Origin: Selaginella moellendorffii
Lineage: Eukaryota > Streptophyta > Lycopodiopsida > Selaginellales > Selaginellaceae
DNA: 64,000 nucleotides
NCBI RefSeq assembly: GCF_000143415.4
Contig: NW_003314343.1
Location: 789,334 to 853,333 of the forward strand
Direction of reading: 5' to 3'
Made by a program: the position numbers and the translations under genes. Position 1 is the first letter of the stretch. Every line of letters begins with the position of its first letter. Positions 25,150 to 37,828 of the stretch are shown here, in pieces. The notes below the pieces were generated by a model, which was not told the origin of the DNA, made no database searches, and saw nothing but the letters and a program-made list of their open reading frames with translations.

Positions 25150-26000
25150 GGAGAGAGAAATGCCCTAAACCCTACCTGGGGGGTTTTAGAAGATTAAGTT
25201 CAAACATAACCATGGGTAAGTTTACCTTTAATCTTGGAAATTAACTAGCTCCAGGTAAATGTATAAAAGGATCTTTGGGGTGAATATGCTCACCGCGAGT
25301 GGATAATAATACATGCAGCGTTCACGTGGGAAAAGATGCTCTTTCCATCCATCGCGGCGAATATGCCCCGGACAACAAGAACAAGGCCTACTACTTGGCT
25401 TCTTGCTTATGGTATGGATTTCCAGCGACAGGATCTTGGCTTGTACGCGCCCATCATTATTCTCTCATGGGAGTGAGCTAATCGCGCTTAATTAACATCC
25501 CGCTAATCTAATGCGGCGCCGGGTCTACAGTCAATGGTCATGCTTTCTTCGTTGCCGCTGTCTCATTCTAGGTGTAAACATCCTCACAGCAAAGAGGATC
25601 CCTCTTGTTTTGGGCGAGAGATCAGTGCCAGAGGAATCGCTCGCCAGTATCGAGCAGAGAGGAGGAGAAGATCGAGAAGATCGAGGGAAAGAGGGTCTTT
25701 GTTTTTGTCGGTTCTCTCGACTTTGTGCAGTGGGCTCGCCGATCTAGGACAAAGGAGCGTCGTGGGCGATCTCGCCCGCGGTCCGGGCGTGGAATTGCTG
25801 TGGATTCCACTCGCGATCGGCGGGAGAGACGCGAGATAGGGGTTTCCAGTTCTTCCTTGTCATGATCTCGCGCTTCTTCTCTGTCGCTGGGATGCCACGC
25901 CCGCGAGATCCGAGGTTTGCTCTAGCTTGTCACCCAGAGACCAAGGCCGGACGAATTCCTCCTCGTCGATTCTCGATGGATTAGAGCAGGGACCCTCTCC

Positions 26001-26041
<41 letters not shown>

Positions 26042-26048
26042 TTCTCCA
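25150..26048. promoter_or_regulatory. Shared 0.9-kb region between divergent NOV and folate/biopterin transporter genes
   Basis: The two start codons (25149 minus, 26049 plus) are 0.9 kb apart in head-to-head order, so promoters of both genes should lie here. A (TC)n microsatellite at about 26004-26038, directly before the transporter ATG, looks like a 5'-leader pyrimidine tract. Plus-strand frames at 25511-25865 overlap one another without motifs and are not called as genes. Confidence 0.45.
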
Positions 26049-28138
26049 ATGGATCCAGCAGACGAGGAGAGATCCTTGGGAGTTGAGCTAGCATCGCCAG
26101 TGGAGGAGGAAGATCTGGGCGCTGCAAAGGCGAAGAGGGCGATGGGCCTGGTGGACTGGATTGGGCAGCTGCGCGCGGCATTTGGAGCCCCATTCCTGGC
26201 AGTGGTGATGATCGTGTATGGCGTCAACCAGGGATATGGCGAGAGCGTCAAGAACATGGCCATCAATTACTACTGGAAAGACGTCCAAAAGCTGCAGCCA
26301 TCGTCAACCCAGGCATTCCAGGCAAGCGGCGCAAATTCTCTCCTTTTCCATACCTTTTCTTCTTTCTTCTTTCTTCTTTCTTCCAGGCACTGTCGAGCTT
26401 GCCATGGGACATCAAGCCAATCTACGGCCTTATAACGGACACGTTTCCCATTGGCGGGTACAGCGTAACTTTTGTAGAGTTCTCGGGCTTGCCAAAGATC
26501 TCTTCTTAAAACTTTGTTCTTGGCAGCTACCGGCGATGGCCTTACTTGGCGACGTGCGGCATGGCCGGCAGCTTGTGCTTGTGGATGCTGGCGCTTCTTC
26601 CCACTCCATCGCCGCTGGTCGCGACGCTGCTCCTCGCCGGTGCCGCGCTGTGTACCGCCTTCCCGGACGTCGTCACCGACGCCGCAGTGGCACAGCACAG
26701 CCGAAACGTACCACACCTCGCCAGTGATTTGCAGGTAACCATTCTTCTCTCAGTGATTGCGAGTCGAGAACTTCGCCACCGTCACGGCTAGATCGAAGAA
26801 CTTTAAGGAGCTCGCTTGATCGTCTTGAGTTCTCGCAAAAAGATCCTGGAAGAGAACTTGAGTGGATTGATCGAGCGAAAAGTTACCAGCTAGGGAGAGA
26901 GAATTTACCACCATTTCTTGATCTTGATAGGAAGAGAGCTCCGCTACTGCCACCCTGAGATGATCTGATGCTGTTGTTTTGCACAGAGCTTGTCGTGGGG
27001 GAGCATGGCGATCGGTGGCCTCTCCGGGTGTGGGATTTCCGGGCCAGCCGTCCACTCCTTGGGTCCAAAGGGAGCTTTCCTCTTGATCTCCACGGCGCCT
27101 CTCATGCTCATCGTTGCAGCGTGGGCTCTTCCCGAGGACAAGCTCCCCAAGCAGCTCGCGGGGGCCAACTTCGCGGCACTGCTCCGCACGGTACACCTCT
27201 TCACCGCCACGGTCCGCAGCCCGAGCATCTGGAAGCCAGCCCTGTACATATACCTCTTCAGCGTGAACTCTCTCTTCCAGCCTTTCCACCTCCTTTTCTT
27301 TGTTTCGATCTCGCAATGCTGCTGCTCCTCCGTTGGTTCCTCACGTAGAATTCTCGTCGCTGCAGGGAGCTGTGTGTCCTGACATCTCGGAGGCAATGTT
27401 CTTCTGGATGACGGACTCCAAACACGGGCCCGGCTTCAGCGAGAACTTCCTCGGCCTCGTCAGTGCAATCGGCTACGTCGCCATGGTCTGTGGGATCCTG
27501 CTCTACAACACCTGCTTTCGATTCTACTCGTTCCGGACGATGTTCAAGTGGACTCAGGTAACTCGATCGCGAGCGAGCTTCTCTCGCCACCTTGAACGTT
27601 TGCTTCCCAGGTTGCAGTCTGCCTCGTCAGTCTCCCAGACATTGCTCTCGTCACGAGATACAACTTGAAGCTCGGTGTTCCAGACCATTTTTTCGTGCTC
27701 GGTGACAAGGCGCTGTCGAGCGTCATCTTCAAGCTGCAGCTGATGCCAATGCTGGTGCTCTCGGCCAAACTTTGCCCGCCGGGAGTGGAGGGAACAGTGT
27801 TTGCCTTTCTCATGTCCGTGTCCAATCTCGGAGGTACCACTGCTTCCTGGCTTGGCGCTTGGCTCCTCAGGCTCTTCCACGTCAAGAAGGACGACTACAC
27901 CAATCTGTGGCTGGCCGTGGTGGTGAGAAGCATCATGAGATTGTTGCCATTGATCTTCCTCACGGCTCTTGTCCCGGACGGTGGCCCCGACACGCTCGTT
28001 GATAATGGTCCTGCTTTGCAAGTGGTAGCTTCAAATCAGGACGAGAGTGAGGCTCAAGATGATCTTGTAGAAATGAAGAAGTTGGCCAAAGGAGTTGAGC
28101 TTGGACAAGAGAGCCAGCTTCTCATCCAAAGCTTGTAA
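26049..28138 (+). CDS. Folate/biopterin transporter (FBT family, MFS)
   Basis: Six exons: 26049-26321, 26387-26457, 26527-26734, 26987-27262, 27366-27557 and 27611-28138, giving 516 codons (515 aa). Family landmarks are VYGVNQGYGESVKNMAINYY at the N-terminus, SLPWDIKPIYGLITDTFPI, YRRWPYLATCGMAGS, CTAFPDVVTDAAVAQHSR, SWGSMAIGGLSGCGISGP and EAMFFWMTDSKHGPGFSENF. About twelve hydrophobic spans are spread through the protein. FBT proteins move folates and pterins across membranes; the plastid envelope is the known site for one plant member, but here the N-terminus is short and the location is not certain. Intron 1 starts with GC instead of GT. The gene is divergent from NOV. Confidence 0.9.
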
Positions 28139-28493
28139 CTCAAAATTGTGGAATGTATAACAAGAAATAATTTGCTACAACAGAAAAAAAGAGGTCATAA
28201 AGTATTTTTGTGATTGTAAACTTACTTGAAATTCTCACTTTCATTCGCGAACATTATAATATATATTTCGACGAAACCTGTGAGATTGGTTAGTAACATA
28301 TTAACTCACGAATGCAACGCACCTGAGTATCCCCGTTGGCGGTCTCTTCTCGTGTCTGGACCAGATGAGAAAGTTTGGAACTCCAATCTTACGTTATAAG
28401 GCAATATAGCTCTTCCTTTAATCAATCGTAAAAGCCGAAATTTGCCGGCAATTGTTGCAACAACCTGCATGCATCCATGCAGGCTCGTTAGCG
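28139..28493. other. Intergenic between convergent 3' ends
   Basis: The transporter (plus) and the EEP-family gene (minus) end facing each other here. Only AT-rich probable 3'-UTR sequence is seen. Confidence 0.5.
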
Positions 28494-30505
28494 TCAGAAA
28501 TTTGAGCAAGCTTGCCTGCTTTGCGCGTACACCGGAGCAAACATGGCAGTCAGAGGTGCATGGTCGGACAAAGAGTAGTTGTCGGGCCATGTCCCCTGCT
28601 CCACTTCCGGGGGATGAAACGATGCGTGTCTCACGTCAAGCTCAGGACTCGACTCCACCAGGCAAGGATGATGATCCGGCTCTTCAGGCTGAGCAAACTC
28701 CCAGGAGCTTTTTCTTATTTCCGTTTGGAAGATTCTCTTCGACCAGCTGCCAAGGCTGCTTCCGTTGTTGCAGTCGAAAGTATTGTCAAACGCGAGACTC
28801 TCCTGAAATATAGACTTCATAAGACTTTTCTAAGTTGAGTGACATACGTACTTGAAATTCGTCGTAGTCAATGACGCCGTTGCCATCAAAGTCTGCAGAT
28901 TTTATCAGTTCCTCAATCTCATCTCTTGAGAGCCCTTCCAAGTCCTCCTTCGTCAGCTCAAGCTGCGATTTCTTTGTTAGATACGCAAGTTAGAACTGCA
29001 TGCAGACCTACCCGTCTTAGAGTCGCATGGAAATCTTCATACGTCAAGCATTCATCGCATTCGTTCTGCTGGAAAAAACAAAACGCGTCTCTTCCTTGTT
29101 TGCCGTGTTCACGGAGAAGTTTTGACTGTCACAGGAAAAGAGAAAAACAAGTGAAAATGAAAAAGCACTTTCGTATGGACATACTTTAATGATACCGAAT
29201 ACAGCGCTTTTCCAGTTTTCTCTCAGCGACCCTGTACTTTTGCTGGGATTGAGCAACCATATAAAATCGACTCCACAAATATTGCCCCGGTGATTACGAT
29301 GACTCACCCACTGAGAAAAAAATATGTCAAAAACGTCTAGTGGTGTGGACTCCTTACCCGATGCGCATCAGCTTCACAATCCGAATATTGGTGAGCAACA
29401 TCGTACGATGACACAAACCCTTGCGACCGCAGGAACTTGTACACCTGGCCCCTTTTGCTCCCGTTCCAGTCCCTGAAAAAAATCATATGTAACGTGCTGG
29501 AAGATGTGGGATAGCTTGACTAACCCGCAGAGTAAAACTGGCGCATGCGATAGATTGTGGTCATCTTTGTACTGCTCCAAATACTTGAGGATCTTGTAAA
29601 CCTGCTCGCCACGAATTGGTCAGCTAGCTAGTCACAAAGCACACCAAACTCATACCTGACGCAGCCGCACCAGACAAAAGTTGGAGTTGTGCGGGAATAT
29701 GAGATGAGTATTGACAAGAAGAACTTCTTGTTGTCCAGCTACGTGCAAGCAGTCTCTGTACATTGGAATGTTTGATTGGAGGCGTAGAAACTGGGCAACA
29801 CGGTCACCGCAATCGTGAAACTGCAGCTCCTGATAGTCCATCACCCGTAAGACGTCTCTTTTTACAGCAGTGAAGAGCCCTGGAAAGCTAACAGCACTTC
29901 CATATGAATGGAAAGGAGACAAAGAAATGAAACACACGTACCATCACCGCGTCCGTTTGGCCTAGCAAGTTTTCGCATGTCATACCCCGCTGCTCCTAAA
30001 GTTTTCTCATACAACTCAACTAGCTCTTCGTTTCCCGTCCAAAATTCCTAGCGAAGAACAAGACACAGAATAAAAAGATAATGATCGATCTTGTTGCTTT
30101 ACCTGCAAGCAAATTGCCGACGATTTCCCTTTCAGAAGCATGTCCAGTATCCTCCGATTCCTGTCCAGCCAGACCTCTCGAGATTGGCTCTCGCGACATT
30201 CCTGCAAAAATATTTCCTTGCTAAGACCACGATAAAAATTCTTGGAGCCAAAGAATTTTCGTTACCTCTCCATTGACGCGCTTGTAAATCGGTGCCAAAA
30301 TGTTGAAAGTAGTGCACGAGAAGGACGTGTTCACCGCGCTAGAAGCCGCTTCGTCCTTGAAACAGACAGCGCGACCGGCTTCCCTCCACGATCTCTTCCT
30401 CTTCAAATCGCCCGAGGATGCCAAGTCCCACGGCGCTTGGCACAGCATGGTATTTCGAGCCGCGGAGGACTGATTCGCCGACGAGAAATCGTGAAGAACG
30501 GGCAT
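28494..30505 (-). CDS. Calcium-binding endonuclease/exonuclease/phosphatase (EEP) family protein
   Basis: About ten short exons on the minus strand, beginning 30505-30266, 30201-30103, 30047-29942 and 29879-, and ending at a stop at 28494. All catalytic landmarks of the Mg-dependent EEP fold are present in order: TFNILAP, ICLQE across an exon junction, VNTHLIF, LLCGDWNG and YSLSDHAPLTAMF. Between GDWNG and SDH an EF-hand loop DFDGNGVIDYDEF is inserted with ligands at positions 1, 3, 5, 9 and 12. This arrangement is that of the plant calcium-binding EEP family (At5g54130-like). It likely hydrolyses phosphodiester or phosphate bonds in a Ca-sensitive way; the substrate is unknown. The N-terminus is Ser/Ala-rich and could be an organelle-targeting leader. 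Confidence 0.85.
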
Positions 30506-30945
30506 TCTCAGACCTGGCGGGCGATCCAAGCCGAGCGGCTGTGAGCTGATCGGAGGATCGAAGAAGAGGAGGAAGAAAAAAAAAAGAACCGGAGAAATCC
30601 CTGTGCGAGATTCCTTGCGCTCATTGCGAAACAATGGACAACGCGCAATGGAATCGCCAAATCCTCGCCCTGGCCGCGCCTTCCACACGAATCCTCTGAC
30701 CAAACTCCACCATGGAATGGAAACCCTACAAAATTCCCACACACACACGATCGATATTTCTTTTCTTCGTTTGCCGCACACGTCCGCGTCACCGCAAGGA
30801 GGAGGAGAGAATATCCCATCGGCACAAACGCGCCAATTGGCTGGATCAAACGGACGGCGCGGATGCGCGAGCGGAGATCCCAGCCGTCAAACCTAGGGCT
30901 CCTCCGTAAAAAGGGGATTTGGCGGGGCGCAATCTCCGTGCCAAG

Positions 30946-31359
30946 ATGTGTGATCAGCACCGGCAGGAGATCGATGCGGAGCTGCAGCGGCGAAAATCTC
31001 TGGGCTGCGATGGCGAGGAGGTGGAATCGGCGGCGTCGTCGGAGAAAATCTGCCACTGCCGCCCGTTTTGCAATTGTCACTGCCAGCTCCACGCCTGCGG
31101 CTGCGCTTGCGGATGCTCTTGCTTTTGCGTGTGCCACTGCCGCTGCCCGACGTGCCACTGCCCCTCTTGCAATTGCCAATCCAGGAATGGATGCCACTGC
31201 AAATGCCACTGCGTTTGCCTGTGCTTTTGTAGTGGCCGCGAGAGGAGCATGAGGAACACCAACAAGCGGCGCTGCAAGATCTGTCGCTGCGATCCAATCA
31301 CGCTCTACAAGCCCACCAATGTGAATTCCTACGCGCGGCAGCACAGCTCCAGTTCGTGA
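30946..31359 (+). CDS. Extremely cysteine-rich small protein (C-x-C repeats), function unknown
   Basis: A single exon encodes 137 aa. By my count 30 are Cys, most in alternating C-x-C order, with His, Gly, Arg, Lys or aromatic residues in between (for example HACGCACGCSCFCVCHCRC and GCHCKCHCVCLCFC). A charged N-terminal helix (RQEIDAELQRRKS) precedes it, and a basic tail RRCKICRC then a Ser-rich end follow. There is no signal peptide, so the protein should be intracellular. The density is metallothionein-like, but length, His content and C-x-C run exceed plant metallothioneins. An upstream in-frame ATG at 30919 would add nine residues; 30946 is preferred because it starts the charged segment. 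The gene is divergent from the EEP gene, with 440 bp between starts. Both strands show open frames because of the biased codons. Confidence 0.6.
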   Translation: MCDQHRQEIDAELQRRKSLGCDGEEVESAASSEKICHCRPFCNCHCQLHACGCACGCSCFCVCHCRCPTCHCPSCNCQSRNGCHCKCHCVCLCFCSGRERSMRNTNKRRCKICRCDPITLYKPTNVNSYARQHSSSS

Positions 31360-31496
31360 TCCTCCAATAGATCGATCGATCGAACGACATTTTGTTCCTA
31401 GTTTTTGTAAAAAATGGAGTTTTTGGATCAAACAAAGCTTGAGAAAGACACTATTTTCCTAGTTTCTTCTTCTAGGGTTGGAAGAAATCGTGCAGA

Positions 31497-31856
31497 ATGG
31501 AGAGCTCCGGCGAGGTAAGTGGCGATGCTGGCGGCGATCCTTTGCAAATTTCTCCACTTTCCAGGCAGAAGAGAGGAGATTAGCGGCGGCGCACGCATTG
31601 ACGCACTACTCTCCATTCGCCATGACTTGCATCGGCGAGAGCGTTACTCCCAGCCAGCTGAGACTCCATCTCCTCCAGGTATGGTTTCTCCAAAAGTTTC
31701 TCCCAGGATGATCTTCCATCTCTTCCACGATCTCAGGAACTCTCAGGAATGCCATCGACTTTGAAGACCCCCGGCCCCTCGGAGATCCGCAACGCCCAGA
31801 GGGTCACCACTCCAGTAGAGTTTCCCCCGCGAGAAGAAGAAAGAGTCAAGAATTGA
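31497..31856 (+). CDS. Small three-exon protein of 83 aa, unknown function
   Basis: Exons 31497-31514 (18 nt), 31565-31678 and 31737-31856 join in phase 0 through consensus GT-AG introns of 50 and 58 bp to 84 codons. The product starts MESSGEAEERRLAAAHALTH, has a central YSPFAMTCIGESVTPSQLRL and an LQELSGMPSTLKTPGPSEIR segment, and ends with an acidic/basic tail. No signal peptide or membrane span is seen. The HYSPFxM...VxPxxLRLHL...LSGxPxxLK pattern looks like a conserved short plant protein, but I cannot name it. It converges with the PRP6 gene. Confidence 0.6.
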
Positions 31857-31860
31857 AGAT

Positions 31861-32020
31861 CTCTTCCATGCCAAAATCTCTTTTTGCAAAGCTTCCGGAT
31901 CGAGATCGCGCCTAGCTATGGCCTGGAGCTCGCCATGACTTCTCTTCCATGCCAAAATCGTTTTTTTGCAGAGCCCCTGGATCGAGATCGAGCTCAGCTA
32001 TGGCCTGGAGCTCGGCATGA
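31861..32020. repeat. 81-bp tandem duplication at the 3' end of the PRP6 gene
   Basis: Two imperfect copies starting ctcttccatgccaaaatc at 31861 and 31942 continue through gcctggagctcg. The second copy contains the stop codon and last codons of the PRP6-like gene on the minus strand. Confidence 0.75.
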
Positions 32021-34814
32021 CGATACTATCGTCCCTCCTAAACCCCGCCGCCACCTTTCCGAGCACGAACTCCACCCCTTGATGCGCATTCTCCACCGCC
32101 TTGGACACCCGGATCCACCGCTCGCCGTGCTTCGGCTCCGCCGCCTTGCATCTCTCCACCACCTCCTCGATCGCCTCCGCGCTCCCGTGCTCCTGCTCGA
32201 ACCGATACAGCACCGCCCAAAAGTCCCCGATATCCGGCGCCGCAGCCACTGCCCGCTTGATCCAGCTCCTCGCCTTGTCAACCTTGCGGTCCTGCCAGAA
32301 GAACTTCCCCACCACCGCCACCACGAACGGATCCTGCTCGCTGTTCTTCACCGCATCGAAGCTCCTGGCCTTCCTCTGCGCCCGCGGTGCCATCTCCGCG
32401 CTCGCGGCCCACAGGATCCCGCTCCTCCGGCACTCCTGGAGCGCTTTCGCCATGAGCGCCTCCGCCTCCTTCCACTTCCCCGCCCGCGCCTCCGCTCGAA
32501 TCGCCGCCAGCCACAGCTCCGGATCCTCCTTCTTCTTGAGCCGCGCCGTCGTGAGCAGCGCCCTCGCCTTCGCGATCCCGCCACCTTTCTCTTCGAGCTC
32601 CGCCGCCGCCAGCCACACCGGCGTGCTCGTCGCTGGATCACACCTCTCCAGCGCTCGCTCGTACACGCTCCTCGCGGCGGCGAGGTTCCCAGTTCTCTCC
32701 TCGAGCTGCCCGAGCATCAGCCACAGCTTGTGGAATCCCGGGAAGCGCTTGAGCCCCTCCTCGAGCAGCCGCCTTTCCTCCGCCACCTTTCCCAGCTCCC
32801 GCTCCACCATCGCCGACTTCATCCACACTCTCTCCGAGCAGCCACCGCGCTCCCTCGCCTTGGCCAGCAAGATCCTGGCCCTCTCCGGCTCGCGGCTCTC
32901 AAACTCGAGCTTGAACGCCGCCAGCCAGATCTCCTCGGACTCCGGGATCGCAACGTATGCCGCCGTGAGGATCGCTCGAGCGCCATCGATGTCTCCCGCT
33001 AGCCACTTCTCCTTGGCTCCCAAGAGCCACAACACCTCGGCCTTTGGACAGCACCCCACAGCGCGCTCCAGCAGCGAGTCCACCGCTTCCCTCGATCCAT
33101 GGCCCTTCTCCAGCAGCGCCGCCTTGATCCACACGCTCTTCTTCCCAGGAAACTCTTCCAGCGCGCGAGTAAAGATCGCCCTCGCGGTCGCGACCGATCC
33201 CCTCTTGAGACACTCCTCCGCGTCCGCCACCAACGTCCTCTTCTTGTCCTCCTCCTCCACGCCCAACCCGATCGTCCTCCTCACGATCGCCGCGCAAGTC
33301 ACCGCCGCCGCCGCTCTCTCCGCCGCCTCCGCCTCCTTCATCCAGTACTCGCGGTCGATCACCACCCCGAGCCTCTCCAGCGACCGTATAGCGCGGTCGA
33401 TGATCTCTGCCACGCGAGAGCCATTCCCCGCCGCCTCCTCGAGCTTGGCTGCCGCGATCCAGATCACGGGCTCGGTTGGCAGCGCGTCGCGAGCTCGGTT
33501 GAGCACCACCCTCGCCTTGTCGTAAGTCTCCAGCCTCGCCAGCGCCAGCCATAGCTCCACGTGGTGGCGGCAGCACTCGGTGGCGCGGCCCAGCAAGATC
33601 CTCGCCTCCTCCTCGCTCGCCAGCTCCACCACCGCCTTCCACAGCCGCACCGAGTCGGGTATAAACTCGAGCCCCTTGCGAAGAACGCGGCTCTTAGCGG
33701 CGCTCTCCTCCTCAAGCCCCGCCGCCGCCATCCACAGCTTCACCGACGTGGGGATCGCCTTCACTGCCGCGGAGATCACTCCCTTGGCGGCGGCGCCGCT
33801 CGTCAGCCTGCATGCCTCGAGCCACACGTCTTCGTTCTTCGGACACTCCTGGCACCCCTGGTGGATGACGCTCCGCGCGGCGGTGATCTTCCCCGCCACC
33901 TCCTCCAGCCGCGCCGCCGCCATCCACCCCGGCGCGTGCTTTGGATTGGTCTGGATCACGGACTTGAGCAGCAGGCGCGCCTTCTTCATGTCGGAGATCT
34001 CCGCGTCGCTGGTGATCTTCATGCTCTTGAGATCGGTGAGGTAGCCTCGGGGATCCACGACCGTGAGCCCACTGACCGAGTCGGACAAGCGATCCAGCTT
34101 GAGCGAGAGAACCGTGCCGCGTCCCTCGCCCACGGCTGTGAGGCTGCTGATGTTACTACTAGCGGCGCCGCCAACCACGGTAGCGCCGCCACCACCCTGG
34201 TCCAGGACCGTGTTACGCTCCTTTTGGGCCTTCTCAAGGAGTGTGTCCGGCGGAGGAACATAGCTTTCAAACCGCGCCTTCTTCTTCCGCCGCGACAGAT
34301 TCGTCGCGTCGGGGATCTTCTCCCACTCTTGCGGGGGCAGCTCCACCAGAGTTCTCGTCACGTCCGCCAGGAGCTCCTTGATCGTGGGAGTGCTCTCGCG
34401 GCGCTGCTCGATCGAGCGCTTGAGCCGCTCCTCCCGTCGCTCCTTCCGTCGCGAATCCATCCTGGCGGCGACGCTCTCATACACCGCGTCGGCCTCATCG
34501 TCGTCGGCGTCATACACACCTGTGGCAAACAGCCCCACATCGTTACCCTCGAACTCGTCAAACTCTTGGTTCTGGATTTGGCCATACCCGCTCACCTCGT
34601 GCTCATCTTCCTCATCCTCCGCCCCACCGCCGCCAATAGGCGGCGGCGCCGCTTTGCCCCTGCCCCGCCCAAAGCTGGTGGTGGTGGTCTCCGGCGCCGC
34701 TCTGGCGGGGCCGATATCCGATCGAGTGGTGAAACCGGTGGCGCCGCGGCCCAAGCCAGCGACGTAGCCGGGCGGCGCCTTCGCTGTGAGGAAATCCAAG
34801 CGCTTACCCCCCAT
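31998..34814 (-). CDS. STA1: Pre-mRNA processing factor 6 (PRP6/STA1), U5 snRNP component
   Basis: An intronless gene of 938 aa. It begins MGGKRLDFLTAKAPPGYVAG and continues GRGATGFTTRSDIGPAR, the conserved PRP6 N-terminus, then an acidic DEEDEHEVSGYGQIQNQEFD segment and ERREERLKRSIEQRRESTPT. The C-terminal two-thirds are tandem HAT/TPR-like helical repeats (for example PKNEDVWLEACRL, KLWMAAAGLE, SEEIWLAAFKLE). PRP6 bridges the U5 and U4/U6 snRNPs in the tri-snRNP; Arabidopsis STA1 is needed for splicing and stress tolerance. The last residues (SIVMPSSRP) fall in an 81-bp duplication. The ATG at 34814 matches the family start. Long reading frames on the opposite strand are GC-rich shadows. 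Confidence 0.95.
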   Translation of the reverse strand: MGGKRLDFLTAKAPPGYVAGLGRGATGFTTRSDIGPARAAPETTTTSFGRGRGKAAPPPIGGGGAEDEEDEHEVSGYGQIQNQEFDEFEGNDVGLFATGVYDADDDEADAVYESVAARMDSRRKERREERLKRSIEQRRESTPTIKELLADVTRTLVELPPQEWEKIPDATNLSRRKKKARFESYVPPPDTLLEKAQKERNTVLDQGGGGATVVGGAASSNISSLTAVGEGRGTVLSLKLDRLSDSVSGLTVVDPRGYLTDLKSMKITSDAEISDMKKARLLLKSVIQTNPKHAPGWMAAARLEEVAGKITAARSVIHQGCQECPKNEDVWLEACRLTSGAAAKGVISAAVKAIPTSVKLWMAAAGLEEESAAKSRVLRKGLEFIPDSVRLWKAVVELASEEEARILLGRATECCRHHVELWLALARLETYDKARVVLNRARDALPTEPVIWIAAAKLEEAAGNGSRVAEIIDRAIRSLERLGVVIDREYWMKEAEAAERAAAAVTCAAIVRRTIGLGVEEEDKKRTLVADAEECLKRGSVATARAIFTRALEEFPGKKSVWIKAALLEKGHGSREAVDSLLERAVGCCPKAEVLWLLGAKEKWLAGDIDGARAILTAAYVAIPESEEIWLAAFKLEFESREPERARILLAKARERGGCSERVWMKSAMVERELGKVAEERRLLEEGLKRFPGFHKLWLMLGQLEERTGNLAAARSVYERALERCDPATSTPVWLAAAELEEKGGGIAKARALLTTARLKKKEDPELWLAAIRAEARAGKWKEAEALMAKALQECRRSGILWAASAEMAPRAQRKARSFDAVKNSEQDPFVVAVVGKFFWQDRKVDKARSWIKRAVAAAPDIGDFWAVLYRFEQEHGSAEAIEEVVERCKAAEPKHGERWIRVSKAVENAHQGVEFVLGKVAAGFRRDDSIVMPSSRP

Positions 34815-35144
34815 ACTTTGCCCTAATCTACTGAAGAGCTTATATAATGGAAAAGGAACCTTTTCTCCTTTTAGGGCATATAACTTAAAAGTATTACGAC
34901 CTTTTAGCCTCTTTTTGCCGTTTTAGGGCAGCTTTAAAGTAACCTAAAAGGCTGTCCTTTAAACAATCTTAGCCCAAAACATCGTTATTTTTAAGAAACT
35001 TTTAGTGAGACAAAACGCGAGAGCTTGGCATTGCCACTCTCGTAAGAAATAGTAACGAACGAAAAAGGATTAAAAGCTCGGAGTTTTTTGCTCGAGTACC
35101 TCCCGGTTCCTCCCTTTCGATCCGGGGAGAGACGCGCGCTCGCT

Positions 35145-36761
<1,617 letters not shown>

Positions 36762-37553
36762 CTGCGAGAGCAAGAATGCGTCAGATCTGGAAGATAGAAA
36801 TGCGCGACGCCAAGATCTAGGATATTTCGACGACCCTAAGCTCAAAAGCCGCAAGATTTGGAGAGATTGCGAGTGCTGAAACCCTGGATCTACATTCCAA
36901 TCGGGAGCTCACCTTGATAGCGCCGAGAGATCGAGAGAGATCTGAGCTGCGAGAGCGTCGAATGCCGCTGCCGCCGCCTTGGAAGAGCCTGAAAGAACGA
37001 GGTCGCTTCACTCCCGTGAAACCCTTTTTGTTATACTTCAATGGGCCCCGTCAGGACGAATTAGACACTGGCACGTGGCAAATCGCTGACTAGATGAGCT
37101 TACCTACCAAATCGAACAATGGGTCACTCGTTCAATTCCGTCCAACCGCATTCCATTGTTGACTGGTTGATAGTGTGGTTGAGTTTTAAATTAACAGTGC
37201 CATTTTGCTACAGATTTTTCGATCCTCTTCTTCAAAATTTATATTTGGGGACAAAGTGCAATTTTGCAGGATTATTTTATTGATAAAGAGATTCACCACT
37301 GTACTGTGTACTTTTACTGGCCACAATTTGTCCATTTCTAAATGTTCCACATAACTATGGGCTCAACTCCAACCTCTAGATTTCATAGTACATTATGGGA
37401 TCATAGTTGTGTTGCCCTTGCAGCTTCAAGAATCACATGTCACTAGCAATTATATTCAAATGTTTATGTAATATAACCATTAGAATTTTAACTTCAATTA
37501 ATATAAAAAATTAATGAGGCTCTCACTATCCCAATAAAAATAGATAATTCATA

Positions 37554-37598
<45 letters not shown>

Positions 37599-37741
37599 TA
37601 AAATAAGTTTTTCATCTAATATATCTTAATTGTCATTATTTTCTAGATAATTTTGTATATGTTAATATATTAATTGATATACTTATATACAAGAATGAAT
37701 GGACCAGATTCAATTCCAAATGAACAATCCATATGCTATAT

Positions 37742-37828
<87 letters not shown>

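Noticed and set aside
30893-31301. Minus-strand frames opposite the Cys-rich gene
   Set aside because: They arise from its repetitive TGC/CAC codons; the plus-strand frame has the ordered ATG, charged start and basic tail.
32101-34826. Plus-strand frames of 372-474 codons opposite PRP6
   Set aside because: They are Ser/Ala/Arg/Pro-rich shadows of a GC-rich conserved coding strand, overlap one another and show no domain.
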